From: an uncultured Lachnospiraceae bacterium
Lineage (GTDB): Bacteria > Bacillota > Clostridia > Lachnospirales > Lachnospiraceae
Direction: 5' to 3'
Length of the DNA stretch: 64,000 nt
Assembly (NCBI GenBank): GCA_947626915.1
Contig: CANQUA010000002.1
Location: forward strand, 60,738 to 124,737
Below, in pieces: positions 9,816-19,463 of this stretch. The translations under genes and the position numbers were made by a program. The notes beneath the pieces were generated by a model. The model was given only the letters and a program-made list of their open reading frames with translations, made no database searches and was not told where the DNA came from. Position 1 is the stretch's first letter, and the number at the start of each line of letters is the position of its first letter.

Positions 9816-10753
9816 AACGCATTACGGGCGAAACAGAATTTCGGATTGAAGAGCCTGCCGTGGTGGCGGTAGGAAAATTTGACGGCCGCCACAAAGGGCA
9901 TCAGAAGCTTTTGAACCGGATGATGGAGTGGAAGAAACGCTGCGGTTATCAGACCGCCGTGTTTACCTTCGACCTGTCTCCGTCCGTGAAGATCGAGAGC
10001 ATCCCGGAGCGGGTGATCACGACCCGTGAGGAGCGCCGCCAGAGTCTGGCGGACATGGGGATCGATTATCTGGTGGAGTACCCGTTTACGGAGGAGACGG
10101 CGCATATGCCGGCGGAGGAATTCATTAAGAAGATCCTGTTGGAAAAAATGAACGCCAAAGCGATCGTGGCCGGCAGCGACTGCGGGTTCGGGTACCGGAG
10201 GCAGGGAAACGCGGAACTGCTTCTGCGCCTGGCTCCCAAACTGGGGTACGAGGCGGAGATCATAGAAAAAGCGCGGGATGAGCAGCGGGATATCAGCAGC
10301 AGTTATATTAAGGAAGAGCTGGACGCGGGACATATGGAGAAGGTCAGCCTGCTTCTGGGGGAGCCCTACAGCGTCAGCGGGACGGTCGTCCACGGCAATC
10401 ATATCGGAGGTCCGCTTCTGGACTGTCCGACGGCGAACCTGATCCCTCCGGCGGAGAAGTACCTGCCGCCGTTCGGAGTCTACGTTTCCAGGGTGCATGT
10501 AGACGGCGCCTGCTGCGGCGGGATGACCAATATCGGAAGAAAGCCCACGGTGGAGGGGCACTGGCCGGTCGGCGTGGAGACCCTGCTTTTCGGCTGGGAC
10601 GGGGACCTCTACGGAAAAAAGATCCGGGTGGAACTGCTTCATTTTGAGCGCCCGGAGCAGAAATTCGGTTCCCTGGAGGAACTGAAAAAACAGCTGCAAT
10701 ATGATAAAGAATATGCGGCTTCCTATCTTGACAAGCACAAATCTCCGTGTTAG
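9812..10753 (+). CDS. ribF: Bifunctional riboflavin kinase/FAD synthetase
   Basis: A 313-residue enzyme converting riboflavin to FMN and FAD. The N-terminal nucleotidyltransferase has VGKFDGRHKGHQ (about residue 23) and later GSDCGFGYRRQG. The C-terminal kinase domain has GPLLDCPTANL and GMTNIGRKPT. ATG 9812 overlaps the truB stop in an ATGA arrangement after GGGAGGAC. Its stop codon is the first three bases of the rpsO -10 box. Confidence 0.94.
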   Translation: MKRITGETEFRIEEPAVVAVGKFDGRHKGHQKLLNRMMEWKKRCGYQTAVFTFDLSPSVKIESIPERVITTREERRQSLADMGIDYLVEYPFTEETAHMPAEEFIKKILLEKMNAKAIVAGSDCGFGYRRQGNAELLLRLAPKLGYEAEIIEKARDEQRDISSSYIKEELDAGHMEKVSLLLGEPYSVSGTVVHGNHIGGPLLDCPTANLIPPAEKYLPPFGVYVSRVHVDGACCGGMTNIGRKPTVEGHWPVGVETLLFGWDGDLYGKKIRVELLHFERPEQKFGSLEELKKQLQYDKEYAASYLDKHKSPC

Positions 10754-10756
10754 AAT
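10728..10756 (+). promoter_or_regulatory. rpsO promoter, overlapping the ribF stop
   Basis: TTGACA at 10728-10733, a 17-base spacer, and TAGAAT at 10751-10756. The -35 element lies inside the last ribF codons and the -10 starts with the ribF TAG stop. Confidence 0.85.
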
Positions 10757-10764
10757 ATATCGGT

Positions 10765-10846
10765 ATGAATTGACGCCAGGGCTCGGTGACCGGATTCTCC
10801 AGCCGGCTGCTTAGTCCTTGGTCAGTAGAACATAAGGAGGATCATT
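10765..10846 (+). promoter_or_regulatory. rpsO 5' leader, possible S15 autoregulatory structure
   Basis: About 80 bases of leader between promoter and rpsO carry complementary GC-rich blocks (GGCTCGGTGACCGG and CCAGCCGGCTG) ahead of the AAGGAGGA ribosome site. S15 binds its own leader in several bacteria; that this leader does so is inference. Confidence 0.4.
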
Positions 10847-11113
10847 ATGATTTCGAAGGAAAAGAAAGCCGCTCTGGTAGCGGAGTATGGCAGAAAGCCC
10901 GGCGACACCGGTTCACCGGAAGTCCAGATCGCGATCCTGTCTGAGCGGATCGCGGAACTGACAGAGCATCTGAGAGTGAACCCGAAGGATCATCATTCCA
11001 GACGCGGTCTGCTGAAGATGGTAGGTCAGAGGCGCGGCCTGCTGAACTATCTGAAGAAGACGGACCTGGAAGGCTATCGTGTACTGATCGAGAAGTTAGG
11101 CATCAGAAAATAA
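10847..11113 (+). CDS. rpsO: 30S ribosomal protein S15
   Basis: An 88-residue primary 16S-binding protein. The family signature [10 protein letters not shown], then [28 protein letters not shown] are all present. Start ATG 10847 follows a strong AAGGAGG site. It has its own promoter and lies upstream of pnp, as in many bacteria. Confidence 0.97.
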   Translation: MISKEKKAALVAEYGRKPGDTGSPEVQIAILSERIAELTEHLRVNPKDHHSRRGLLKMVGQRRGLLNYLKKTDLEGYRVLIEKLGIRK

Positions 11114-11122
11114 TGGAGATTT

Positions 11123-11152
11123 TAGGGTGGGGACTTCTCTCCACCCTATATT
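11123..11152 (+). terminator. Hairpin between rpsO and pnp (attenuator or processing site)
   Basis: TAGGGTGG (11123-11130) pairs with CCACCCTA (11141-11148) around a 10-base loop. The following U run is weak, so partial termination or RNase processing is more likely than full termination. Confidence 0.6.
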
Positions 11153-11322
11153 TCACGCAGAAGATTTGTTCCGAGACCGCTGAAAAGCGTATTGCCGGAG
11201 AGGGGACAGGCCGGTTTTGACGGAGCGCAGGCGGGCGGTTTTCCGGCGGTGGGTTTTTCAGTAGTTTCGGCGTCTTCTGCGGGAAAATGCAGCAGTAAAA
11301 ATAAAAGAAAAGGAGAATTACC

Positions 11323-13557
11323 ATGTATAAGAGTTTTTCCATGGAACTGGCCGGCAGGACTCTGACCGTAGACATCGGCAGAGTGGCGAAGCAGGCCAAC
11401 GGCGCCGCGTTCATGCACTACGGCGACACGACCGTGCTGTGTACGGCTACGGCTTCCGACAAGCCCAGAGAGGGCGTCGACTTTTTCCCGCTGAGCGTAG
11501 AATATGAGGAGAAGCTTTACGCTGTGGGCAAGATACCCGGCGGCTTCAATAAACGTGAGGGCAAGGCGTCTGAGAACGCGATCCTGACATCCCGCGTCAT
11601 CGACCGCCCCATGCGTCCTCTGTTCCCCAAGGATTACCGCAACGACGTAACCTTGAACAACCTGGTCATGAGCGTGGATCCGGACTGCCGGCCTGAGCTG
11701 GTAGCGATGCTGGGTTCCGCTATTGCGGCCAGCGTATCCGATATTCCGTTTGACGGCCCCTGCGCCATGACCCAGGTGGGCATGATCGACGGGCAGTTTA
11801 TCATCAATCCTTCCCAGAGCCAGTGGAAGGAGGGCGACCTGAATCTGACCGTGGCCTCCACCAGAGAGAAAGTGATCATGATCGAAGCGGGCGCCAATGA
11901 GATCCCGGAGGAGGCGATGATCGAGGCCATCTACCGGGCCCACGAGGTCAACCAGGTTATCATCCGCTTCATTGATTCCATCGTGGCGGAGGTAGGCAAG
12001 GCCAAACACGACTACGAGAGCTTTGCGATCCCGGCAGAGCTGATGGATCAGATCATGGAGATCGTTCCCTCCGAGGCGATGGAGGAGGCCGTATTTACCG
12101 ACGACAAGGAGACCCGGGAGAATAATATCCGCATGATCACCGAGAAGCTGGAGGAGGTCTTCGCCGACCACGAAGACTGGCTGGCTGTTCTGGGCGAGGC
12201 GGTTTACCAGTATCAGAAGAAGACGGTCCGCAAGATGATCCTGAAAGACCACAAGCGTCCCGACGGGCGGGAGATGAACCAGATCCGGCCGCTGTCGGCG
12301 GAGGTTGATATCATTCCGAGAGTTCACGGTTCCGCCATGTTCACCCGCGGACAGACGCAGATCTGCAACGTGTGTACGCTGGGGCCGCTGTCTGACGCCC
12401 AGAGGCTGGACGGCCTGGATGACAACGAAGTCAGCAAGCGGTATATGCACCATTACAATTTCCCGTCCTATTCCGTAGGCGAGACCAAGCCCAGCCGCGG
12501 ACCGGGACGCCGCGAGATCGGCCATGGCGCGCTGGCGGAGAGGGCCCTGCTTCCGGTGCTTCCGACCACGGAGGAATTCCCCTACGCGATCCGCACCGTG
12601 TCCGAGACCTTTGAGTCCAACGGCTCCACTTCCATGGCCTCTACCTGCGCGTCCTGCATGTCCCTGATGGCGGCAGGCGTTCCGATCAAGAAAATGGTGG
12701 CCGGCATCTCCTGCGGTCTGGTGACCGGCGAGACCGACGACGATTTCGTGCTTCTGACCGACATCCAGGGGCTGGAAGATTTCTTCGGCGACATGGACTT
12801 CAAGGTGACCGGTACGACGGACGGCATCACGGCGATCCAGATGGATATCAAGATCCATGGTCTGACCCGGCCCATCGTAGAGGGGGCCATCGCCCGCTGC
12901 CGTGAGGCCAGACTCTACATTATGGAAAATTGCATGAAGCCGGAAATCTCCGAGCCGAGGCCTGAACTGAGCCCGTATGCGCCGAAGATCCGGCAGATCA
13001 TGATCGATCCGCAGAAGATCGGCGACGTGGTCGGCAAGCAGGGCAAGGTGATCAACAAGATCATCGAGGATACCGGCGTGAAGATCGACATTGAGGACGA
13101 CGGCAGCGTATCGGTCTGCGGCGTCGATATGGATATGATCGAGAAAGCCATCCGCATCATTGAGAGCATCGTCAACGACGTGGAGGTGGGCCAGGTGATG
13201 ACCGGCAAGGTTGCCCGGATCATGAATTTCGGCGCGTTTGTGGAGCTGGCTCCCAATAAGGACGGCATGGTTCATATTTCCAGGCTGTCCGAGAAACGCG
13301 TCGGCAAGGTGGAGGATGTGGTCAACATCGGCGATGAGGTGACGGTCCGCGTCATCGAGATCGACAAGATGGGACGCATCAATCTGACCATGAAGCCCAG
13401 CGAGATGACCGGCGATGTGCCCGCGCCCGAAAGCTCTGACCGAGGCGACCGCGGCGGCAGGGACCGCAGAGACCGAGGCGACCGCGGCGGCAGGGACCGC
13501 AGAGACCGAGGCGACCGCAGGAGCCGCGACGACAGCTACGACGGCGACGAAGACTGA
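11323..13557 (+). CDS. pnp: Polyribonucleotide nucleotidyltransferase (PNPase)
   Basis: A 744-residue phosphorolytic 3'-5' exoribonuclease of mRNA decay. Two RNase PH cores are seen (GDTTVLCTATAS near residue 29; FTRGQTQ and SNGSTSMASTC in the second), then a KH domain (IGDVVGKQGKVINKI) and an S1 domain (GKVARIMNFGAFVEL). The last 30 residues are RDRRDRGDRGG-type repeats, a smaller relative of the infB array. ATG follows AAAGGAGAATTACC. Confidence 0.97.
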   Translation: MYKSFSMELAGRTLTVDIGRVAKQANGAAFMHYGDTTVLCTATASDKPREGVDFFPLSVEYEEKLYAVGKIPGGFNKREGKASENAILTSRVIDRPMRPLFPKDYRNDVTLNNLVMSVDPDCRPELVAMLGSAIAASVSDIPFDGPCAMTQVGMIDGQFIINPSQSQWKEGDLNLTVASTREKVIMIEAGANEIPEEAMIEAIYRAHEVNQVIIRFIDSIVAEVGKAKHDYESFAIPAELMDQIMEIVPSEAMEEAVFTDDKETRENNIRMITEKLEEVFADHEDWLAVLGEAVYQYQKKTVRKMILKDHKRPDGREMNQIRPLSAEVDIIPRVHGSAMFTRGQTQICNVCTLGPLSDAQRLDGLDDNEVSKRYMHHYNFPSYSVGETKPSRGPGRREIGHGALAERALLPVLPTTEEFPYAIRTVSETFESNGSTSMASTCASCMSLMAAGVPIKKMVAGISCGLVTGETDDDFVLLTDIQGLEDFFGDMDFKVTGTTDGITAIQMDIKIHGLTRPIVEGAIARCREARLYIMENCMKPEISEPRPELSPYAPKIRQIMIDPQKIGDVVGKQGKVINKIIEDTGVKIDIEDDGSVSVCGVDMDMIEKAIRIIESIVNDVEVGQVMTGKVARIMNFGAFVELAPNKDGMVHISRLSEKRVGKVEDVVNIGDEVTVRVIEIDKMGRINLTMKPSEMTGDVPAPESSDRGDRGGRDRRDRGDRGGRDRRDRGDRRSRDDSYDGDED

Positions 13558-13593
13558 TCGGCGGCCTGGCGTTCGATCTGCAGCAGAATAAGA

Positions 13594-13655
13594 AAGCCTG
13601 TATCCGGATATGCGTCTCTGAAAAGAGGCGGCGGACACAGGCTTTTATTTTGTTT
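13594..13655. terminator. Bidirectional terminator between pnp and the convergent gene
   Basis: AAGCCTGT (13594-13601) pairs with ACAGGCTT (13637-13644), with an inner CTCT/AGAG stem, followed on the plus strand by TTTATTTTGTTTT. It closes the pnp transcript and may serve the minus-strand gene. Confidence 0.8.
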
Positions 13656-13667
13656 TCCGGACCGCAC

Positions 13668-14162
13668 CTACGCGGGACAGAAAACCGTGATCGATTCCGC
13701 GGTAGTCTGGGCGGGGATACTGCGGGTCGTGGAACCGAACAGCACCAGCATCAGATGGTCCGCCAGTGTGCCGAAATAGATCTGGCCGTTCTGGGTCCGC
13801 GTGTCGGTAAGCGGCGAAAGTTCCAGTTTCAGCAGGCCGTCGCTGCTCACCAGGTTTTGATCGAAGACATCCAGATATGCGCTTTGGGCGTAGGCGGGCC
13901 TGACGACGGCTGCCGCCCGGTAGCGGGGCGGGAAAACCAGCGGCATCGGCGCCGTGGTATCGTAAAAAACGATAATGGGATCCCCCTGGCGGATCGGGGC
14001 CTGGTTCAGCACATAGGCGGTTGGGTCCAGGATAACGGTGTTTTGGCTGCCGTAGTAATCCTGGATCGTCAGGGTCAGGGCGCAGGAAGAATCGGTTTCC
14101 TGATCGGAGGGAAAGAAGGCGATGCTTGTGACGACGCCGGAAACAGGTGCGTATCGACTCAT
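13668..14162 (-). CDS. Hypothetical protein, likely all-beta
   Basis: A 164-residue protein with no signal peptide or membrane segment. Its start follows CAGGAGTCCATTC on the minus strand. It consists of alternating beta-like segments, including SGVVTSIAFF, DPTAYVLNQ and GDPIIVFYDTTAPMPL, with two Cys near 28 and 162. The pattern suggests an OB-like or beta-barrel fold, but I do not recognise the family. It stands alone, convergent with pnp and divergent from gltX. Confidence 0.7.
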   Translation of the reverse strand: MSRYAPVSGVVTSIAFFPSDQETDSSCALTLTIQDYYGSQNTVILDPTAYVLNQAPIRQGDPIIVFYDTTAPMPLVFPPRYRAAAVVRPAYAQSAYLDVFDQNLVSSDGLLKLELSPLTDTRTQNGQIYFGTLADHLMLVLFGSTTRSIPAQTTAESITVFCPA

Positions 14163-14361
14163 GAATGGACTCCTGAAAGAGCTCTTACTTTATCGTATTC
14201 CGGAGGCCCGTACATGGTCAAAAAAAATAAAACAGAAAGCCTTGTCTGCGGGGTCGGCATTTAGCTTAATTGAAAACGTAAGTTCCCGTGCGGAAGTAAA
14301 ATCTGCCGGGAGATAAAAAAAATGGAACTGCCCGAGGTTCGGGCATTTGCAGAGAAAACAC

Positions 14362-14390
14362 ATGACAAAATGAAACAAACGATGTATAAT
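14362..14390 (+). promoter_or_regulatory. gltX promoter
   Basis: ATGACA at 14362-14367 and TATAAT at 14385-14390, spacer 17. A short perfect hairpin (TGCCCGA 14329-14335 / TCGGGCA 14339-14345) lies just upstream and could insulate it or end the divergent transcript. Confidence 0.75.
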
Positions 14391-14462
14391 CATACCGTAA
14401 TGAAAAACGCCGGATCCGGCCGGGGATTTGGACCGGGGCGGAGCATAGAGGAGAGAGAATTT

Positions 14463-15914
14463 ATGACAAAAATCAGAACAAGATTCGCGCCAAGTCCCAC
14501 CGGCAGGATGCACGTAGGCAACCTCCGGACGGCGCTTTACGCTTATTTGATCGCGAAGCACGAGAACGGCGATTTCCTCCTGCGGATCGAGGACACGGAC
14601 CAGGAACGGTACGTGGAGGGAGCGACGGAAATCATCTACCGGACCCTGGCGGGGACGGGACTGGTCCACGACGAGGGGCCGGACAAGGACGGCGACGTGG
14701 GCCCTTACGTGCAGAGCGAGCGGCAGGCCCGGGGGATCTACCTGGCCTACGCGAAGAAGCTGGTGGAGAAAGGCGAGGCCTATTACTGCTTCTGCGATCA
14801 GGAGCGCCTGAATTCCCTGAAGCGGGTGGTAAACGGCGAGGAGATCATGACCTACGACAAGCATTGTCTCCATCTGTCGAAGGAAGAAGTGGAGGCGAAT
14901 CTGGCCGCGGGCAAGCCGTATGTGATCCGCCAGAACAATCCGACCGAGGGGACGACCACGTTCCATGATGAGATCTACGGGGATATTTCCGTGGACAACG
15001 CGGAGCTGGACGATATGGTGCTGATCAAATCAGACGGTTATCCCACCTACAATTTCGCGAACGTGGTGGACGACCATCTGATGGGCATTACCCATGTGGT
15101 GCGCGGCAATGAATACCTGTCCTCCTCTCCCAAATACAACCGCCTCTATGAGGCTTTTGGCTGGGAGGTGCCGGTCTATATCCATTGTCCCACGATCACC
15201 AATGAGGAGCACAAAAAGCTTTCGAAGCGCAGCGGCCATTCCTCCTATGAGGACCTGATCGAGCAGGGGTTTATCAGCGAGGCGGTCGTGAATTTCGTCG
15301 CCCTCCTGGGGTGGTGCCCGGAGGAAGACCGGGAGATTTATTCGCTGAAGGAACTGGTGCAGGCCTTCGATTACCGGCGCATAAGCAAGTCCCCGGCGGT
15401 GTTCGATATGACCAAGCTCCGCTGGATGAACGGCGAGTATCTGAAAGCGATGGACTTTGACCGGTTTTATAAGCTGGCCGAACCGTATATGAGGGCGGTC
15501 ATCACGAAAGATCTGGATCTGAAAAAGATTGCCGCCATGGTGAAAACGCGGATCGAGGTGCTGACGGAGATCGCGGGGCACATTGATTTCTTCCAGGAGC
15601 TGCCGGAGTATGATACGGAGATGTATTTCCACAAAAAGATGAAGAGCACGAAAGAAAGCTCCCTGAAGGTCCTGAAGGAAGTGCTGCCGATCCTGGAGAA
15701 CCAGGAGGATTATTCCAACGACGCCCTCTATACCGCGCTTTCAGCTTATGTGTCGGAGCAGGGGTATAAAACGGGCTTTGTCATGTGGCCGATCCGGACG
15801 GCTTTATCCGGCAAGCAGATGACTCCGGCCGGTGCGACGGAGATCATGGAGGTGCTGGGAAAAGAAGAATCCCTGAGCCGGATCCGCAAAGGGATCGGGA
15901 TGCTGGAAGGGTGA
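14463..15914 (+). CDS. gltX: Glutamyl-tRNA synthetase
   Basis: A 483-residue class I synthetase. The HIGH-like region [17 protein letters not shown] starts at about residue 8 and the KMSKS-like motif is [11 protein letters not shown] 14463 follows GAGGAGAGAGAATTT; frames reaching further upstream would include the promoter. It may be discriminating or nondiscriminating; the sequence alone does not tell me. Confidence 0.95.
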   Translation: MTKIRTRFAPSPTGRMHVGNLRTALYAYLIAKHENGDFLLRIEDTDQERYVEGATEIIYRTLAGTGLVHDEGPDKDGDVGPYVQSERQARGIYLAYAKKLVEKGEAYYCFCDQERLNSLKRVVNGEEIMTYDKHCLHLSKEEVEANLAAGKPYVIRQNNPTEGTTTFHDEIYGDISVDNAELDDMVLIKSDGYPTYNFANVVDDHLMGITHVVRGNEYLSSSPKYNRLYEAFGWEVPVYIHCPTITNEEHKKLSKRSGHSSYEDLIEQGFISEAVVNFVALLGWCPEEDREIYSLKELVQAFDYRRISKSPAVFDMTKLRWMNGEYLKAMDFDRFYKLAEPYMRAVITKDLDLKKIAAMVKTRIEVLTEIAGHIDFFQELPEYDTEMYFHKKMKSTKESSLKVLKEVLPILENQEDYSNDALYTALSAYVSEQGYKTGFVMWPIRTALSGKQMTPAGATEIMEVLGKEESLSRIRKGIGMLEG

Positions 15915-15996
15915 GATGCGTATGGATGGGAAGAGCCGGGCGGAGAAAGCCGCGGTTCTTCCCATCAAAATTTTGCGGAAAAATGAATCATTTTTC

Positions 15997-16026
15997 TTGC
16001 CATATTTTATGTCTTCATGCTATAAT
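15997..16026 (+). promoter_or_regulatory. Promoter upstream of the first mgtE
   Basis: TTGCCA at 15997-16002 and TATAAT at 16021-16026 with an 18-base spacer. It leaves an unusually long leader of about 255 bases before mgtE. Confidence 0.8.
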
Positions 16027-16039
16027 CAGACGTGAAAAA

Positions 16040-16275
16040 ACAGTATGTTTCATTTATAAAGGATTCCATTGATAAAGGCAGGTGAGCAGAGTGGACGGTG
16101 ACAGTCACGAACGATCGACTGTTTTTGGTCAGATGAAAGCGGCTGACAGGAAAGTTTTCGCGGACCGGTGCGCTCTGCTTGGCGTACCTGGCTGAGATCG
16201 TTGACAGACGGTCTGTTTCGAATTCTTTCCGGCTTTTTCTGGCCTGTTTTCCGTATTTTTACAATTTCATAAAGG
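16040..16275 (+). promoter_or_regulatory. Structured leader of mgtE, candidate riboswitch of unknown class
   Basis: A closing helix forms from CAGGT (16079-16083) with ACCTG (16186-16190) and AGCAGAG (16085-16091) with CTCTGCT (16173-16179). Inside is a perfect GTCAG/CTGAC stem (16128-16132 / 16143-16147). Downstream, an ACAGAC/GTCTGT inverted repeat near 16204-16216 could be an expression platform. The M-box consensus blocks are not recognisable, so I do not call it an M-box. Confidence 0.5.
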
Positions 16276-16287
16276 AGGCTTTCTGAC

Positions 16288-17709
16288 ATGGAAATGGAGC
16301 TTGAACATGCGGACGAGACTGTGTCCGCCAGGCCCGACTATGCGTCGGAGATCATAGGGATTATCCGCAGCAACGCCTCCCCCAAGGCCATGAGCGAAAA
16401 GCTGGAGGATTATCATGAGAATGATATCGCTGAGATCCTGGATCAGCTGACGGGGGCGGAACGGAAGAAGCTGTACCGTATTCTGGATGTGGAAATGCTG
16501 GCGGAGATCCTGGAATATGCCCAGGAGGGAGAGGCCGGCCGTTACCTGACGGAAATGGATGTGAAGAAAGCGGCGACGGTCGTGGAGCATATGGAAAGCG
16601 ATTCCGCCCTGGCGACGCTGCATGAGATCGAGAAAGAAAAGCGCGCCCTGATCATTGACTGCATGGACGAGGAGGCAAAGCGGGACCTGGTGCTTCTGTC
16701 GTCTTTTGATGAGGATGAGATCGGCAGCCGCATGACCACCAATCATATCGTCATCCGTGAGAATCTGACGGTAAAGCAGGCGATGAGCGAGCTGATCGAG
16801 CAGGCGCCGGAGAATGATAATATTTCCACCCTTTTCGTTGTGGACGAGGCGGGAAACTATTATGGCGCGGTGGATCTGAAAGAACTGATCGTCGCCAGAC
16901 AGGGAACGGCTCTTTCGGATCTGATCATGACGTCGTATCCGTATGTCTATGGGCATGAGGACATCGACGCCTGTATCGAGGAACTGAAGGATTATTCCGA
17001 GGACCTGATTCCGGTCCTGGATAATAACAACCATTTGCTGGGCGTGATCACATCCCAGAGTCTGATTCAGGTCGTAGACGACGAGATGGGAGAGGATTAC
17101 GCGAAGCTGGCCGGTCTGACCGCGGAGGAGGATCTGCAGGAACCGCTGCTGGAAAGCATGAAAAAGCGGCTCCCGTGGCTGTTCATCCTGCTGGGCCTGG
17201 GTATGCTTGTTTCGTCGGTTGTGGGGCTTTTTGAGCAGGTGGTGTCCCGGCTGACGCTGATCATGGCGTTCCAGTCCCTGATCCTGGGCATGGCCGGCAA
17301 CGTTGGCACCCAGTCCCTGGCGGTCACGATCCGCGTGCTGACCGACGATTCGGTGACGGGACGGCAGAAACTGGGCCTGGTCATTAAGGAGATGAAGGTG
17401 GGCTTTTCCGACGGCGTGCTGCTGGGCCTGGCGTCCTTCGTGCTGCTGGGCTTGTATATCATGGCCGTGAAAGGCCGTTACGCGGCGACGGCCTTTGCAA
17501 TTTCCGGCTGCATCGGGATCTCGCTTCTGGTGGCGATGGTGATGTCCAGCGCGGTGGGCACATTGATCCCGCTGTTCTTTAAGAAGATCAAAGTAGATCC
17601 GGCTGTGGCATCCGGTCCGCTGATCACAACGGTCAACGACCTGGTCGCCGTCGTGACGTATTACGGGCTCAGCTGGCTTCTGCTTATGCAGGTCATGAAA
17701 CTGGCGTGA
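16288..17709 (+). CDS. mgtE: Magnesium transporter MgtE (copy 1)
   Basis: A 473-residue Mg2+ channel/transporter in the cytoplasmic membrane. It has the N-domain superhelix (residues about 15-130), a CBS pair with TTNHIVIRENLTVKQAM, and about five membrane segments from residue 295. The pore signature GNVGTQSLAVTIRVL and the terminal DPAVASGPLITTVNDLVAV are intact. Start follows AAAGGAGGCTTTCTGAC. It is in tandem with a paralog of identical length. Confidence 0.93.
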   Translation: MEMELEHADETVSARPDYASEIIGIIRSNASPKAMSEKLEDYHENDIAEILDQLTGAERKKLYRILDVEMLAEILEYAQEGEAGRYLTEMDVKKAATVVEHMESDSALATLHEIEKEKRALIIDCMDEEAKRDLVLLSSFDEDEIGSRMTTNHIVIRENLTVKQAMSELIEQAPENDNISTLFVVDEAGNYYGAVDLKELIVARQGTALSDLIMTSYPYVYGHEDIDACIEELKDYSEDLIPVLDNNNHLLGVITSQSLIQVVDDEMGEDYAKLAGLTAEEDLQEPLLESMKKRLPWLFILLGLGMLVSSVVGLFEQVVSRLTLIMAFQSLILGMAGNVGTQSLAVTIRVLTDDSVTGRQKLGLVIKEMKVGFSDGVLLGLASFVLLGLYIMAVKGRYAATAFAISGCIGISLLVAMVMSSAVGTLIPLFFKKIKVDPAVASGPLITTVNDLVAVVTYYGLSWLLLMQVMKLA

Positions 17710-17756
17710 GAAAAAATAGAGAGCAGGCGCGGACCGTCCGGGACTCCTGGGATGCG

Positions 17757-17832
17757 TCACACGGAAGAAAGCGTGTGAGCATTGGCCCGATGCCGGGCGA
17801 AGACGCCGGTTTGTGCTATTTTTGGGCATCGG
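17757..17832 (+). promoter_or_regulatory. Paired stems between the two mgtE genes
   Basis: Two perfect stems occur in the 228-base gap: TCACAC (17757-17762)/GTGTGA (17773-17778) and CCGATGCC (17787-17794)/GGCATCGG (17825-17832), the second enclosing a GCG-AAGA-CGC hairpin. They may regulate copy 2 or stabilise the junction. There is no obvious promoter here. Confidence 0.45.
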
Positions 17833-17937
17833 CTGCGGCGGGGATGCGCTGCCGGTGAAACAGAAATGAACGATGCAGACCGCCCGTGTGCGCCGGGGGC
17901 CTGCCGGAGCTTTGACTGGGAGGGAGGTTTTGAGACC

Positions 17938-19359
17938 GTGGATAAAGATCTGATGAAAAGAGAAGAAACCGTTCTTTCACCGGATTACGGGACAGAGATC
18001 ACGGAGTTGATCCGCAGCGGCGCGTCGCCCGGCGTCCTGAGCGTGAAGCTGGAGGACTACCACGCCAGGGATCTGGCGCAGGTGCTGGAGACGCTGACGG
18101 AGGCGGAGCGGAAAAAACTGTACCGGATCCTGGAAGCCGGTTTCCTGGCGGAGATCCTGGAATATGCCGGGCGGGAAGAGGCCGGGAAATACCTGACGGA
18201 GATGGATTTGAGGAAAGCGGCGGACGTGGCGGAGCAGCTGGAATCCGACGCGGCCCTGGAGATCCTGCGGGAGATCGGCAAAGAAAAGCGGGCGCTGATC
18301 ATTGACTGTATGGACGAGGGCGCCAGGTTGGATCTGCGACTGATGTCTTCGTTTGATGAAGATGAGATCGGAAGCCATATGACGACAAATTATATCGTTC
18401 TGCGGGAAAATCTGACCGTAAAGCAGGCTATGTCCGCGCTGATCGGGCAGGCCCAGGAGAACGACAATATTTCCACGCTTTTCGTGGTGGATGAAGCGGG
18501 GGAATATTACGGCGCCGTGGACCTGAAAGAACTGATCATTGCCCGGCAGGAGGACAGTTTTCGGGACCTGATCATGGTTTCCTACCCTTATGTGTACGGT
18601 CATGAGGAGACCAGCGGCTGCATTGAACGGCTGAAGGGTTATTCTGAAAATCTGATCCCGGTTCTGGACAATCAGAACCGGCTGCAGGGCGTTATCACTT
18701 CCCAGAACGTCATCCAGGTGGTGGATGAGGAAATGGGAGAGGATTATGCGAAGCTGGCCGGTCTGACCGCGGAGGAAGACCTGCGGGAACCGCTGCGGGA
18801 GAGCATGAAAAAGCGCCTGCCCTGGCTGTTTGTACTGCTGGCTCTCGGGACGGCGGTGTCCTCGGTGGTGGGCCTGTTTGAGCAGGTGGTGTCCCAGCTG
18901 CCGCTGATTATGTGTTTCCAGTCCCTGATCCTGGACATGGCCGGCAATGTGGGCACCCAGTCCCTGGCGGTGACGATCCGCGTGCTGATGGACGCGTCTC
19001 TGACGGGACGGCAGAAAGCGGAGCTGGTGTTTAAGGAGATGAAAGTCGGTTTTTCCAACGGCCTTCTGCTGGGCCTGGCTTCCTTCGCGGCGCTGGGGCT
19101 TTATATCCTGCTTATAAAAGGACAGAGCGGCGCGACCGCGTTCGCAGTCTCCGGCTGCATCGGCGTTGCGCTTCTGACGGCGATGGTGATCTCCAGCGCG
19201 GTCGGCACCCTGGTCCCGCTGTTTTTCAAAAAGATCAACGTGGATCCCGCGGTTGCGTCCGGCCCGCTGATCACGACGATGAACGACCTGGTCGCCGTGG
19301 TGTCCTATTATGGGCTCAGCTGGCTTTTGCTGCTGAAAGTCATGAGGATAGCGGCGTGA
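17938..19359 (+). CDS. mgtE: Magnesium transporter MgtE (copy 2)
   Basis: A second MgtE of 473 residues from GTG 17938, which follows GGGAGG; the length match with copy 1 supports this start. The frame is open further upstream, but that leader is not conserved. Most blocks match copy 1, including LEDYHARDLAQ, SFDEDEIGS, GNVGTQSLAVTIRVL and DPAVASGPLITT. Differences cluster in the N-domain and in loops. It probably arose by tandem duplication and divergence. Confidence 0.9.
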   Translation: MDKDLMKREETVLSPDYGTEITELIRSGASPGVLSVKLEDYHARDLAQVLETLTEAERKKLYRILEAGFLAEILEYAGREEAGKYLTEMDLRKAADVAEQLESDAALEILREIGKEKRALIIDCMDEGARLDLRLMSSFDEDEIGSHMTTNYIVLRENLTVKQAMSALIGQAQENDNISTLFVVDEAGEYYGAVDLKELIIARQEDSFRDLIMVSYPYVYGHEETSGCIERLKGYSENLIPVLDNQNRLQGVITSQNVIQVVDEEMGEDYAKLAGLTAEEDLREPLRESMKKRLPWLFVLLALGTAVSSVVGLFEQVVSQLPLIMCFQSLILDMAGNVGTQSLAVTIRVLMDASLTGRQKAELVFKEMKVGFSNGLLLGLASFAALGLYILLIKGQSGATAFAVSGCIGVALLTAMVISSAVGTLVPLFFKKINVDPAVASGPLITTMNDLVAVVSYYGLSWLLLLKVMRIAA

Positions 19360-19463
19360 AACGGTCTGAGGTGAACGTATAAGGAAGACGACGGTTTGTA
19401 CGGAGGCCGGGAGCCGGAGAGGTTCAGAAAATATGATTGACAAAAGGGAACGGGGTACAGGAA

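Noticed and set aside
11146..13638. An 830-codon minus-strand frame opposite pnp
   Set aside because: It mirrors the pnp reading frame and has the composition of antisense GC-rich DNA.
16040..16275. M-box magnesium riboswitch
   Set aside because: Only the short GGTGAG resembles its start; the conserved central blocks are not found, so I left the class open.
16267..19443. Two minus-strand frames of about 500 codons opposite the mgtE genes
   Set aside because: Both are antisense shadows; they resemble each other only because the mgtE genes are paralogs.
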